A stretch of 64,000 bases of DNA from Cyanidiococcus yangmingshanensis. Taxonomy: Eukaryota; Rhodophyta; Bangiophyceae; Cyanidiales; Cyanidiaceae. The notes beneath the pieces are model-generated. The model did not search any database and had not been told where the DNA came from. It saw only the letters and a program-made list of their open reading frames with translations. Where the stretch lies: NCBI GenBank assembly GCA_013995675.1, contig VWRR01000008.1, forward strand, positions 496,001-560,000, written 5' to 3'. The first letter of the stretch is position 1. Each line of letters begins with the position of its first letter. Positions 30,114 to 40,320 of this stretch are shown here, in pieces. A program made the position numbers and the translations under genes.

Positions 30114-30992
30114 ATGTGGCTCTACCCGTGGTTCGAACAAGCGTGGTTAAGATTGACAACTTCTTTCTCTCCGTTCACGCTACATACGCTCTTTACCTTC
30201 GCCATCCATGAGTTTTCCTACTGGGGCGTGTACCTCCCATACGCGGTGATGGACCGGAGCAGGTTCTTCCGGCGATGGAAACTTCAGGAGAGCACGTACG
30301 GCTACTCAAGCGTGAGCAAACAATCTCAGAATTTGCCCAGGGAAGATGGGAAGAAGTTCTGGCGTTGTGTTTTGTACGTGGCGGCGAATCACCTCTTTCT
30401 CGTGCTTCCGCTGATCCTGGTGACACACCCGCTTTTTGAAATGCTCGGCACGACCCACGGTCTGCCGCTACCTAGTCTAGGAGAGTTCTTCTCTCAGATT
30501 CTATTTTGCCTTTTTGTTGAAGATGTCTGCTTCTACTGGGGCCATCGTGCCCTTCACACCCCATGGCTGTACCGACACGTCCACTCTATTCATCATCAAT
30601 ACACGGCACCCTTTGGTGCTGTTGCGGAGTTCGCACATCCCCTGGAGGTGATATTTCTAGGCATGTCAACTGTTGCAGGGCCGCTTATAGTTGGGCCGCA
30701 TCTCCTCACGCTGTGGGGCTATCTCGTGGTTCGCTGCTGGCAAACCGTTGACTGCCATTCAGGCTATGACCTTCCGTGGTCCCTGAATCGATGGTTCCCG
30801 CTGTACGGCGGAGCTCGACAGCATGATCATCACCACAAGACCTATTCCGGAAATTACGCGTCCATGTTTATCTATATGGATTGGATATTCGGAACAGACA
30901 GTGCATGGAGGTTTTCGTTACAGAGAGCCCGAACCAAATCAAAGTGTTTGTCGGTGGAACAACCAGACTTGAAAGAGAGCCGGGAGCGATAG
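30114..30992 (+). CDS. C-4 methylsterol oxidase (SMO/ERG25), fatty-acid hydroxylase superfamily
   Basis: This 292-residue membrane di-iron oxygenase matches sterol 4-alpha-methyl oxidase, which oxidises C-4 methyl groups during sterol synthesis in the ER. All three histidine clusters are intact: YWGHRALHTPWLYRHVHSIH gives HxxxH and HxxHH, and GARQHDHHHKTYSGNYAS gives the third cluster. Other family landmarks are FVEDVCFYWGHR, APFGAVAEFAHPLEV, and HSGYDLPWSLN. Two to three hydrophobic helices precede and follow the first cluster. Length fits ERG25 (about 300). The substrate class is inferred from similarity; other 4-methyl or fatty-acid substrates cannot be excluded. The ATG at 30114 is the first in frame. 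Confidence 0.9.
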   Translation: MWLYPWFEQAWLRLTTSFSPFTLHTLFTFAIHEFSYWGVYLPYAVMDRSRFFRRWKLQESTYGYSSVSKQSQNLPREDGKKFWRCVLYVAANHLFLVLPLILVTHPLFEMLGTTHGLPLPSLGEFFSQILFCLFVEDVCFYWGHRALHTPWLYRHVHSIHHQYTAPFGAVAEFAHPLEVIFLGMSTVAGPLIVGPHLLTLWGYLVVRCWQTVDCHSGYDLPWSLNRWFPLYGGARQHDHHHKTYSGNYASMFIYMDWIFGTDSAWRFSLQRARTKSKCLSVEQPDLKESRER

Positions 30993-32994
30993 TGTGATAG
31001 ACACCCTCGACCGGAGACGGCGTTCGGCGCAAAGGCTGCGATCTTGAGCCTCTAGTTGACATTCATGTACCATAATGCTGCGAGTGTGGTGACTTTAGTC
31101 AATGAAAACTTAGCGCTCGAAATGATTGCGCGCAGGTCGATGACCAGTTATTAGGGTTTCTTGGATTAGAAAGGAACTCCGTAAAGTAGATTTTGGCACG
31201 ATACATTTTTCGAGAAATTCTATGCGCTGCTGTAATGATATCTGATCTGTGGACACGACAATCAACGCAGGCTGTCGAGGGGGACAGAGTAAGCCTCTTG
31301 TGGCTGAAGCTGCTCCATCGGTTGTGGTTTATTTCCCCGAATGTGATTGGGAAACAACGCAAAAAGAATGCATTTGAAATCGCAATCACGATCGTCATTC
31401 GTGCTCTGTAGAAAAAATACACCGTCCTCGGACGGGCATATCATGGATGAAGGGTCGTTGAGCTCGTTCCAGAAGCCGGTACGCATCAGCACTGTCATCA
31501 GTTCGGTGCGCTACCTCAAAGAGAAAAGTTCCGATTTGCTTCAGTGAGTCTAGATGTAGCATCCGTGCAATCGCGTTTTCAAAACTCCTCTTTATCTCAT
31601 CTGCGTCAGAAACAAGCCTGGTGAGGAAGACTCCCTGAAATCTCTCACGAGAATCGAAGTCTCGTGCGTTGATTTACCTTCCTTCGTAAACATGCCTGTC
31701 TTCGCAGCCGGCGCCAGGAGCGATCAATGTGCTATAGTATACAAGTGCCGCTGCCGTGAATGCGCGAATCACCTTCAAGTGCGGGCGACTCCTGCGCACA
31801 CGGGTACATCACGGGCCCTATGCGTTTGCCGCTTTGCACTGATCCCTGCAGCGAAATATCCTTTCTCGTCGCACCGTCGTTGAGGGACGTCATGAAATAG
31901 CAACACGGCCTGCTATTGGAGGGGCTCTCTCGTGGTCATCGGGAACGCTCAACAAGCGCACATCAAAGCGAGGCATCGCAGGGGCATTTACCTGCGGATG
32001 TAATACACAAAGAAATCGACCTATTCTTCGAGAAACTAGTTGCGTGAGTGACCAAATAAGTACGGAGATTCTGCGGTTCCGGCAAAGAGCGTCTAACGTT
32101 TCCATCCTGAAAATACTGCCGAAAACTTTTCTCAATGGGCAGCGGCAATCGCCACGTCTCTTTCATGGTCAGAACGTCAAAGACGCGATGCACTCTTCTT
32201 TATCGTACATTTGGCCAGGATTCACCTTGAATCCGGCGACGTGCCTTGGCTCTTCTGCGCGCCCCAAGATTGCAGATGGGCGAATAATCCTGCACCAAAC
32301 CTGATTTCGAGGGGGAATAAACTTGCTTTGCAGTAGTTCCGAACCCGTTGTGCGTCACATGCATACCAGTCTCGCCTGTTGAATCCAGCTCACGGTTATC
32401 GGAATGCTCCGATTGGCTCATTCGAAGATCGCTGAAACCATATCTTTGTCTGTTTTGAGGACTCTCTGGCCGATCCATGCGGGTTCGAATAGAACGGCTG
32501 GGCCTAAACGCAAGCACAGTAATGCGGTCACGACTCCAAGTCGAACCAGAAATGAGTTCATTTGTCGTTCTCGGATTCCCTCGCGCTGTGGCTGTGCTGC
32601 AGCAATAAACGAGACAATCAACTCTGTTCACGATGTTTCAGAAATAGCAAGAACAGGGTACACCATCGTTGGCCGTAACGTAATCATATGATTCCCACCA
32701 TAACCATGATTCATATGAATCGATACTCTTGTCGGCCACGTAAAAAGGTGTGGGTTCCTGATCTCTCTTTGGTGCTCCCCTCGAGAATTCGAGGTCGGCC
32801 CTTCCGCATCATATCCCATGGTCGAGATCCAGTACAGGTCTGGTTTCCCCAGTCAGAGGATGCCACGATTCAGTCTTTTCAAACAACATGCCTACGGCTG
32901 GGGCACCGAATTCAGATCGTTACAAGCTGAAAAGACTTGTACAATCGCGAGCGATCGAAGGCAGGCACCTGACTTGTAAGGAGAACAGCATGCG
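30993..32994. other. Two-kilobase gene-free stretch
   Basis: This is the longest empty gap in the window, between the convergent sterol oxidase and TerC genes. Only scattered frames of 60-140 codons occur, on both strands, and none has a recognisable motif. No tandem repeat, tRNA-like fold or inverted repeat was spotted. A long noncoding RNA or a small split gene could hide here. Confidence 0.4.
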
Positions 32995-34149
32995 TCATCG
33001 ATTGTTGTTGGCGCCTGGAAAAACGAGGCCAGCTGAGTACCCGATCGCGAGTGTTCCTAGTATCACTGATAGAGAAAGCGTGGCGTCTGCTTCGTACCCA
33101 AAGAAACCTAACGCCAGTTTTGATCCAATGAGCCCCAAAACGGCAGCGAGAGTTTGCTCAATATAACGAAAGCTGCGGATTACCTCTTGCACAACAAAAA
33201 ACCAGCTTCGTAACCCTACAATCGCCATCATATTTGAGGCATAAACAACAAGCGGATCGCGTGAAATGCCTAAACACGCCGGCACAGAGTCCAGCGCAAA
33301 AATCACGTCCGTCAGTTCAACACAGATTAGGACCAGCAAAAGCGGTGTAGCGACCACTTTGCCGCCGTCAAGACGGGTGAAAAATCGATTTCCATCATAG
33401 TCATCAGCGACTGGCAAAACGGCCGTAACTGCTCGGACGACGGCATTCTGACTCATGTCTGCGTGCTCATCAGCAACATCATTGCCAGCCTCCCGCAGAG
33501 CCGACCAGAGAATTCGACCTGATGACGTCAACAGAATTGTTGCGAAAACAAGACTGATTGCTCGGAATCGCTCCATAAGCGCAACTCCTGCAAAGATGAA
33601 CAACCCTCTGAAGCCAGCAGCGCCTAAGATTCCATAGCTCAGTACCTTTTCCTGGAGATGTTTTGGAACTCGAAAGAAACGGAACAGCAGTATGAAAACG
33701 AATAGATTATCCACGGAAAGACTCTGTTCCACAAAATATGCAGCGAGATACTCCATACCCCGGTCAGTGCCTTTAGTCCCAAAGAATATCAAGCCAACGA
33801 GAACACCCGCAGCGACAGATAGGGCGGTTCGCTGTCGGTCCCAGTTTGTGACTGGACGTTCATCGCTGAGCTTGGCTTCGGAGTTTGCCTGTTTCCCATT
33901 CACTTTGGCCTGTAGCAGGTTTTCTGCAGTGGGACTTGAACCATCCAGAGCTCGATCATTTCGCAAGTGCGGCTCGCGCTGACGTACTGACCAGAGAGAG
34001 AGCTGCCGTTCGTGGTTCCGTCGAAGTCTGGGTGGCTTGACGCGACACGCGATGCCTCTCCAGTTCCCTGTGCGGTGGATCTTTCCAGCTACTAAGCCAC
34101 CGCTTCCAATTTGCACGAAGCATTCGCGAAATAAAAGCATGCAGGGCAT
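32995..34149 (-). CDS. TerC-family integral membrane protein, plastid-type
   Basis: This 384-residue protein has about eight hydrophobic helices of the TerC family. Signature acidic membrane motifs are visible: YFVEQSLSVDNLFVFILLF and, later, CVELTDVIFALDSVPACLGI, followed by VVYASNMMAIVGLRSWFFV. In plants AtTerC is a thylakoid protein needed for thylakoid biogenesis; bacterial relatives export Mn2+. The first roughly 105 residues are basic and Ser-rich, without membrane segments, as expected for a plastid transit peptide, although an acidic stretch occurs near residues 70-100. The acidic loop NDVADEHADMS is extramembranous. Plastid location and Mn or membrane-biogenesis role are inferred from plant homologues. 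It diverges from the syntaxin gene with about 300 bp between starts. Confidence 0.88.
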   Translation of the reverse strand: MPCMLLFRECFVQIGSGGLVAGKIHRTGNWRGIACRVKPPRLRRNHERQLSLWSVRQREPHLRNDRALDGSSPTAENLLQAKVNGKQANSEAKLSDERPVTNWDRQRTALSVAAGVLVGLIFFGTKGTDRGMEYLAAYFVEQSLSVDNLFVFILLFRFFRVPKHLQEKVLSYGILGAAGFRGLFIFAGVALMERFRAISLVFATILLTSSGRILWSALREAGNDVADEHADMSQNAVVRAVTAVLPVADDYDGNRFFTRLDGGKVVATPLLLVLICVELTDVIFALDSVPACLGISRDPLVVYASNMMAIVGLRSWFFVVQEVIRSFRYIEQTLAAVLGLIGSKLALGFFGYEADATLSLSVILGTLAIGYSAGLVFPGANNNR

Positions 34150-34446
34150 TCACCCGAGCGTGGGATACACAGAACCTTTTTCGCTCCACTCAATGGTGAG
34201 GTGAACTTGTTCAAGCGGAGCGCTGGCGACGACGTGCCGCAGATCCGGTCGGCACATGCGGGGAGTCTACAGGCCGGTGCGCTTCAGGGCCCCCGTTTAA
34301 CTTGTTCGAAGTGAAACGTTATTGCGGTTCCAGTTCCAACTCAAAAGTACAGCCCAGTGGTGTACTTTGACCACCTGTAGCCATTCCCGACAGGAGCCTC
34401 GACGACTGGTTGAGCAGACACAGCGGCACCGCCGGGCTTCCCGTGG
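34150..34446. promoter_or_regulatory. Divergent promoter region, TerC / syntaxin 18
   Basis: About 300 bp between divergent start codons must contain both promoters. No defined regulatory motif was recognised. Confidence 0.4.
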
Positions 34447-35424
34447 ATGACGGTGGATCGAACCTCAGAGTTTCAAGAACTGGTGCAAATCACTCGCACG
34501 AACCACACGAGGAAACAGGGCTCTAGAGAGTTTGACAAATCGCCGCAACAACGCTGGGCAAAGAGCGTTGTCGGTGAGGCTTTTGGTGTGCTCTCCGAGC
34601 AAACCATGGAAAACCTTCGGCAGTTCGCACTACTGCTGCACGCAAGTTCGGGCTGGTTTGTTGATGCTCGTAACTACGACTGCTCATCCTCGCAGCGCGC
34701 CGAATTTGAAGCATCCTGCACCAAGTTGCTCCAAGGGCTTTTGGCAAATCTTGTTGCGTTGCGGGATCTCGCCGAATGGCCACGTGGTAGACCGGTTTCC
34801 TCTGCGAGAACACAGCACCGACTTGCGGTTGTGGAAGCCATATCGAAGCAAGTCGATGAGCTCAACCAGTATCTCCGAAAGCTCCTCTCAATAAGCGGGG
34901 AGCGTTCGCCTCATTCCAAGGCCATCGATTCGTTCGAGAGGAGTGCGATTCGCGAAAATGAACCCCGAGCATGGGCACCAACCACAGAAGTTGCTCGTCT
35001 GGGCCCAACGCACGCAAACCCAGATCGTAGTAAGCACCAAGACATGGAAAATGTGACGCCAACGAACACTCGAACGGTTGATTTCCCTCGTACGACCGAG
35101 CTCGCCGAGCAGCAGATGGTGATGCAGGCGCCTGTTCTTCTCTGGGAAAATGAACTTGCCGAACGAGATCGATTCGCACGAAGCATTGAGCGGCGAATGA
35201 TTGAAGTGTCGCAGCTTCTGTATCAGTTTAGTGTCCAAGTCGCCCAGCAAGATCATCTCGTCGACAGCCTGCTGGAGGATGCTCATGGGGCTACCACGAA
35301 TGTGGAGCGCGCGAACCTCGAGCTAGATCGACTGCGCAGCGCGAGCCATTCATGGCACACAATTGTGACTGTGATGTTTCTGGTCATGGCTCTGAGTTTA
35401 CTGGCCTTGGATTGGCTTAAATAA
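34447..35424 (+). CDS. Qa-SNARE, syntaxin 18 / SYP81 / Ufe1 type
   Basis: This 325-residue tail-anchored SNARE resembles syntaxin 18, the ER Qa-SNARE for retrograde Golgi-to-ER vesicles. The N-terminus has the SEFQELVQITRTNHTRKQ segment, equivalent to the region that binds the SLY1 partner. The SNARE helix lies near residues 235-300: RRMIEVSQLLYQFSVQVAQQ and DHLVDSLLEDAHGATTNVER, with the central glutamine in the expected layer. A single C-terminal hydrophobic anchor follows (VTVMFLVMALSLLALDWLK) with almost nothing after it, so insertion should be post-translational, for example by the GET pathway. The next gene starts 15 bp downstream on the same strand. Confidence 0.85.
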   Translation: MTVDRTSEFQELVQITRTNHTRKQGSREFDKSPQQRWAKSVVGEAFGVLSEQTMENLRQFALLLHASSGWFVDARNYDCSSSQRAEFEASCTKLLQGLLANLVALRDLAEWPRGRPVSSARTQHRLAVVEAISKQVDELNQYLRKLLSISGERSPHSKAIDSFERSAIRENEPRAWAPTTEVARLGPTHANPDRSKHQDMENVTPTNTRTVDFPRTTELAEQQMVMQAPVLLWENELAERDRFARSIERRMIEVSQLLYQFSVQVAQQDHLVDSLLEDAHGATTNVERANLELDRLRSASHSWHTIVTVMFLVMALSLLALDWLK

Positions 35425-35439
35425 ACCATCCTCCTTAAC

Positions 35440-36582
35440 ATGGATCCCTACAGGCGCTTTCGTATACCAACTGTGTCTTTCCTGACGACCTCGGGTTGTT
35501 TGGCGGAAAGACTTGGAAAGGCTGGCTGCAAACTTGACCGCGAGAGGTGGCAGTGTGTTCGGTCCCTTCCATCGCATGTTCTGCAAACAACGCTCGCTCG
35601 AAAACGAAAACAGAAAACAAAGTCTTCAAGAAGTGGCTCTGGGTCAGAGTCCTCTGCCGATTCGGGGCCAAGCCGACGGTTCAGCCGCAAAATGCCGCTC
35701 CGGCAACAGTTGCACCTTCTTCGAGAGCAGGCAGCGAACGAAAGGCGTCTTGCTGCACGCTCCACAAGCCAGTCTTTTCGTAGGCGTGCCTCTCGAGCGA
35801 CCAAAGAAGATGAGGAGGAAGATAAAGTCTCTGATGATATTGAGGGAGAAAACAGTGAACAGGCTGAAAAACAGGGTCAACAGCCCCGAGCTCTCATGGA
35901 GCCGTTGCGGCAGAAGTGGTTCTTTGTTGATGGCTACAACGTGATCGGAGCGATACCAGAGCTCTATGCGCATGTTCAGAGTGGTGATGCCGAGGTAGCG
36001 CGGCGTTTGCTGATTGATGACGTAACAAATCTCTCAGCGATGCGGGGCTGGCGCTGCAGCGTCGTCTTCGACGCTTATATGGCTCCCCCGAATGGGGCAC
36101 CACGCACCAGAACAAGCACCGAGAAAATCAAGACCAGTCTGAATGAGCCTGCGACAAGTTTCCGTTCTCGATGGTCATCGAGGCAACAGCATCAGCAGAG
36201 AGCCAAAGGCAAGTCGGGTTCTCGCGAGGAACTCGTCGAGGTCGTATTTCCCGCCCGCAAGAGCGCTGATTCGTATATTATTGCTCGTGTCCGCGAGACC
36301 GCTCACGCACGCGATTTAGAAGTCTGGGCAGCCACGAGTGATGGAGTCGTACAAAGCCTCGTCCGAGCGAGTGGCGCCTACGTGATTAGTACGGATTTGT
36401 TTTTGCGTGAGATAGAGAATGCAAAAACCGAGATGAGAGTGATTCACCGCCTTGCGAATAACGAGCCATCCCTCGCACTGATCGATTGCCTTGATGAAGA
36501 ATCAAAGAAGAAGCTCTGGACCCTTCAAAATCAGGATAAGGATCGCGCCTCGAGCACCGAGGCGACAGACTCGACCGAGTGA
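35440..36582 (+). CDS. NYN-domain (YacP-like) RNA-binding nuclease, probably plastid
   Basis: This 380-residue protein has an organelle-targeting-like basic, Ser-rich N-terminus (first about 80 residues), then a charged coiled linker (about 85-155), then a NYN domain of the YacP/Rae1 type. The domain starts KWFFVDGYNVIGAIPELYA, with the catalytic Asp in FVDGYN. Further conserved points are RLLIDDVTNLSAMRG, SVVFDAYMAP, SADSYIIARVRETAHAR, and EVWAATSDGVVQSLV, where acidic residues complete the PIN-like site. Bacterial Rae1 is a ribosome-associated endoribonuclease; plant homologues are plastid proteins. A basic insertion (RSRWSSRQQHQQRAKGKS) splits the domain, which is longer than the bacterial form. 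The 15-bp gap to syntaxin 18 upstream suggests very short transcript ends. Confidence 0.85.
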   Translation: MDPYRRFRIPTVSFLTTSGCLAERLGKAGCKLDRERWQCVRSLPSHVLQTTLARKRKQKTKSSRSGSGSESSADSGPSRRFSRKMPLRQQLHLLREQAANERRLAARSTSQSFRRRASRATKEDEEEDKVSDDIEGENSEQAEKQGQQPRALMEPLRQKWFFVDGYNVIGAIPELYAHVQSGDAEVARRLLIDDVTNLSAMRGWRCSVVFDAYMAPPNGAPRTRTSTEKIKTSLNEPATSFRSRWSSRQQHQQRAKGKSGSREELVEVVFPARKSADSYIIARVRETAHARDLEVWAATSDGVVQSLVRASGAYVISTDLFLREIENAKTEMRVIHRLANNEPSLALIDCLDEESKKKLWTLQNQDKDRASSTEATDSTE

Positions 36583-37494
36583 ACCACCGCTTGCGCTCAA
36601 AAGGCGATAGAATTGGAGCGAATCAATTCGAACTGTGTGATATTCATATTCTAGGTCATGATGAATTGTTGGGGACACCGCTCGTCATTCTCTGGGTAGA
36701 AGTGAACATTTTCTTGGAGCTTTGCAGTAGATGAATTGTTCATAGTGCATGCTGCTCCCATATCAGTGCGTAGTAGTGACGCGACATGCTCGACCAGAGT
36801 GGGAAAAAAGTAGCTTTCCAACTGCATGTACGGAGTTTTGGCAAAAACGACGAGCGCCTGTGATACACGAGTAGATTCCAGAGCACATCATATCCATACT
36901 GCCTGACAAGTTTAGGTACTCATAAGCCGCTGGCATGGGTCTTTCGGCACGGCCTCATGCAGTGCTTTTCCCTCAAAAGACGGTCCGGCTGCACATATGC
37001 CGTAAAAATTCTGTTGCTGGCAGAGCGAGGGAGAGTGAGCGCCCCTTCTCCTATGGGAGCCAAGATGCGAGATCCTGGACGTAAGCGAACTACAAGAGTA
37101 CGCACGAGGCACTGAGGCTCTAGGAGGCACCGCCATCTCGAGATTCTTGTCTTGGTTGGTCAGAATCAGAGCTCCGAAGATTGCTTCCTACCACCTCTAC
37201 TGCAAGGGATGGTCGCTCCACAAAAGTTGCGGCGAATGTGAAGGTTTGCATTCATCAGGAGACCTGCCGTCGTTTTATCTGGAAGCTGAACTCGCAAACA
37301 CTCGCAGCAAATACTCCATAGTTTCCGCTGTCCACGTATGTGGTAGTTATTTGTGCATGAAATTTCGAGAACATTTCACTAGAATCTCCGGGAACAAGTT
37401 GCTCAACGGGGCTCCTCCATTTTAAACCGTGTCGTCAAACATGGGGAGCCATAACGCGTAGCCACGTTCAACCATGTCTGCAAGGTTTTCGCAT
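36583..37494. other. Intergenic between convergent NYN and UBA3 genes
   Basis: About 910 bp without a supportable gene or repeat. A 92-codon frame at 37147-37425 has no recognisable family. Confidence 0.35.
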
Positions 37495-38859
37495 CTAATG
37501 CAAAATAAGGTGCATCTCACGGCTTAGACGAAGCCCACTGTCCGTCAGCGTGAGTATAAATTCGGCAGAGTTCTCCGCATTCTGATTCCCAATCAAAATT
37601 TGATTCAGTGGTTTGTCGAGATTCTGCCGGGTTACTTCCTCTAGGGGTCGTGGGGCGCTCATATAAATGGGTCGGTATGCCCACACGAGGGATGGATTGC
37701 GGCAACGAAGCTCAGGGTGTGTCCTCAGGAGCTCGACAAGTTCGCGTAGAGGAGCCTTTCCCGACATATGTATTGTGATCCTCGACTCTGGTCCACAAAT
37801 TGGGCACGAACGTCTTCGATCTATATGGAGAGATTGAATGCAGATACCGCTGGTTCCGTTGAAAGCTAGCCAGGTGGCGTCTGGATGCGATATTCCATTT
37901 GCCAGTTTGACAACCTCTAGTGCACATGCAGCGCCAATGAACGCGTTCGTTGTCGCAACGGCTGGAACGCTGTGTTGAAGAACATGTTTAACCAGCGAAA
38001 CCGTAACGCCGTCTATTCCAAACTGTTCAGCCCGCTGGCGCGCCCTCCCGTAAACCCATTCAATATGCTCTGCGTTGTATGGGTCAAGTGGGCCAAGAGA
38101 CCCGTTATGCTGAGACGGCCAGAGGGCCGACGCAGCATACTCGATGCAATGCTCGGGCTCTCGGGGAGTGCCAACCACCGTGCAGAGCGGATACTGAGTA
38201 CCTTCGTTCGCATATAGATCGACTGTGCATTCAATGCATGCCGTCTCGTAGGGACGAATCGTCCGGGCCTGGCCAGCCAAGCCCTCAGTGCCTCCATCAA
38301 TCAGCACTGGAGCGTAGCTGGCGTTTCTAGCGCTTTCCAGTCCAACCGGACGAGCAATATGGAAGATGCAGCTGTTTAGCCATCGACGAGCCTCAACCGA
38401 GTCCAGACCCGATACGATCACCTGAAATGAACGAAAAAAATCGAGGGGCATATCTTGAATGGCCGCATGGTAACCGACAACATCACAGTCCCGGAACCGT
38501 TCTCGAAGGGCAGCGGCGGCAGTAAGCGCCTTGCTCTGGCCAATGTTCTCGGTCGAAAAAAGACTTTGCCGATTGAGGTTACTCTCTTCTATTACGTCCA
38601 TGTCGATCACAGCAATCTCTTTGACCCCGTAGAGCGCTAGTGTCCTTAAGATCTCACAACCAAGAGCACCAGCTCCGGCAACGAGCACCCTCATACTTCG
38701 CGCCACACGTTCTGTTTCTGAGGCACTAGCGGCGTCGCACTTTGGCTCGAACGCCATCGCGGAACTGCTAAAGCTTTTTGGTGGCAGCCACCCCTCCCGC
38801 CTCGTTTCCATAGAGCTAGATCGTGGAGGGGCGCTCTCCAAAGCAACCATAAACGCCAA
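37495..38859 (-). CDS. UBA3: NEDD8-activating enzyme E1 catalytic subunit UBA3
   Basis: This 454-residue protein is the catalytic half of the NEDD8 E1, working with NAE1/AXR1 to load NEDD8 onto UBC12. The adenylation fold starts RVLVAGAGALGCEILRTLAL, then VIDMDVIEESNLNRQSLF. The family-specific stretch ARNASYAPVLIDGGTEGLAG follows. The catalytic cysteine is in YPLCTVVGTPREPEHCIEYA, as in UBA3 orthologues. The zinc-binding cysteines are CIECTVD and SCPICGPE. The C-terminal roughly 95 residues correspond to the ubiquitin-fold E2-recruitment domain. Two possible in-frame ATGs occur near the start; the first, at 38859, is used here. Cullin-3, a NEDD8 substrate, lies about 16 kb away in this window. 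Confidence 0.93.
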   Translation of the reverse strand: MAFMVALESAPPRSSSMETRREGWLPPKSFSSSAMAFEPKCDAASASETERVARSMRVLVAGAGALGCEILRTLALYGVKEIAVIDMDVIEESNLNRQSLFSTENIGQSKALTAAAALRERFRDCDVVGYHAAIQDMPLDFFRSFQVIVSGLDSVEARRWLNSCIFHIARPVGLESARNASYAPVLIDGGTEGLAGQARTIRPYETACIECTVDLYANEGTQYPLCTVVGTPREPEHCIEYAASALWPSQHNGSLGPLDPYNAEHIEWVYGRARQRAEQFGIDGVTVSLVKHVLQHSVPAVATTNAFIGAACALEVVKLANGISHPDATWLAFNGTSGICIQSLHIDRRRSCPICGPESRITIHMSGKAPLRELVELLRTHPELRCRNPSLVWAYRPIYMSAPRPLEEVTRQNLDKPLNQILIGNQNAENSAEFILTLTDSGLRLSREMHLILH

Positions 38860-40320
38860 AGGTCAAACCCAATCAGGCGATATTTGGGCGAAGAATTATC
38901 GAGACCAGACCCAAAACGCCGACATTTGAGGCGCTTGGCTTGCAATGAAAAAGCGCTTGTCCCAGCAGCATACACGATAAGCGAAACTTTGCGTAGGCCG
39001 AGCCTGCGACGACAGAATCGATCGAACTGCTGCTGGCGAGCGATCGAATTCGATTCCGGGTCGATGGCCACCACACCTGCAGTCCAAGCATTGAATACAG
39101 CGCCGAAAACCACGAGGGGCCCAGTCGGAGATAGGGTTGCAATCCGCGTGACGACCTGCGTTGCACGGCTCAAGGCCGATGACCTGCTTGTGAATGGTCG
39201 AATTTGGGCACGAACATCCTTGGGCCCCTTTCGGGGCCGGTTGGAGAGGGTGAACGCTCGCGACTAGTGCACGAAGGGTATGTCATGAATCGCCTCGAAT
39301 TTGCGTGAGTCTTTGTTGGTGTATCAGGTGATTTTACGTTTTGCTCATGCACGATGTTCTCCCCGAAGAAGGGAATAGTTTCCCGGGAACAGTTCAATCA
39401 AAGTGATCTATTCGGAGCCGGTTCTTTGCAACTGCGCCTGCAAATTCCTTACCGGGAGGTTTTCGATTTCGTAAATCTCCAGTTAGCGAGCTGCCAATCA
39501 TGCGTTCCATTCGAGGCAAGTTACGCGCTTTCGAGTCAACTCCGAGATTGCATCGCTCTATGGCTCATGCAGTGTCTGATTCAGGTCCCGGCCTGAAAAT
39601 GATGCCTGCATCGATTCTTCTCTGACACTGCGACACATGAAAAGAAAGTGACAGGCGACGGAGTAAAACACAAGTCCGATCAGGGTTTCGAAAATCGCGC
39701 TTGTTCCAAATAACGCCATGTTTATCGTTCTAGTCCGACAAACTGGAGTCAAGCATCCTAAAGCCCTTTTTGGGACCTCCATTGATGCTTTCCATTCGGG
39801 GAATCCTTTGGCAGTCGCCGCACTCTCGATTCGTCACGATACTCAGCTGCATGACTAGCGTTGCCACGGCTCTGTTTGGCGGCGCGCGCGAATCTTCACC
39901 TTCCTATGATCTTCGCTCAAGTCATCGACCCGTTCATGCCCAGATGAGCGCTTGCGTGCGTGCGCGTGAAACTTTCTAACGCTGCGCAAAAGAGCACTTG
40001 CCAAATCCTTGCCGATGCCGATGCGGATGCCGGGAAGACGTTTCGAGCGGATTTTCGCAATGCGCCATTGGCGCCGGCCAGCGCCGCTTCAGGGAATGGA
40101 ATCCTGACGCTGACAGATAGACGGCCCGCGGCGCGGATACGCGCGAGAAACCGCTGCTCCGCATAGGATTCAATTGCGAGACCGGGTTGGTGAGCCTGCT
40201 CCAGCGTCGTGGTCGTTTCGCAATCCGCGCAGAAACTAGTTGTGCTCGCCTCAACAGAAAAGATTTCTCAACCTAAGTGCTGTAAACGCTGGAGAGCTCG
40301 TGTTTTGGGTCACTGGTTTT
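38860..40320. other. Gene-free stretch between divergent UBA3 and Pol eta
   Basis: About 1.46 kb. Open frames of 100-160 codons overlap on both strands near 38690-39270 but look unlike any family, and the longest overlaps the start of UBA3. A tract of gatgccgatgcggatgccgg near 40013 is a short imperfect 6-bp repeat. Both promoters must lie here. No RNA gene was recognised. Confidence 0.35.

Noticed and set aside
32461-32500. gggttcgaata, resembling a tRNA T-loop
   Set aside because: The flanking bases do not form the 5-bp T-stem and no anticodon or acceptor stem could be fitted.
38691-39173. 160-codon minus-strand frame upstream of UBA3
   Set aside because: It overlaps the first 169 bases of UBA3 in another frame and resembles no family. 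A plus-strand frame of similar length covers the same bases, which points to chance.
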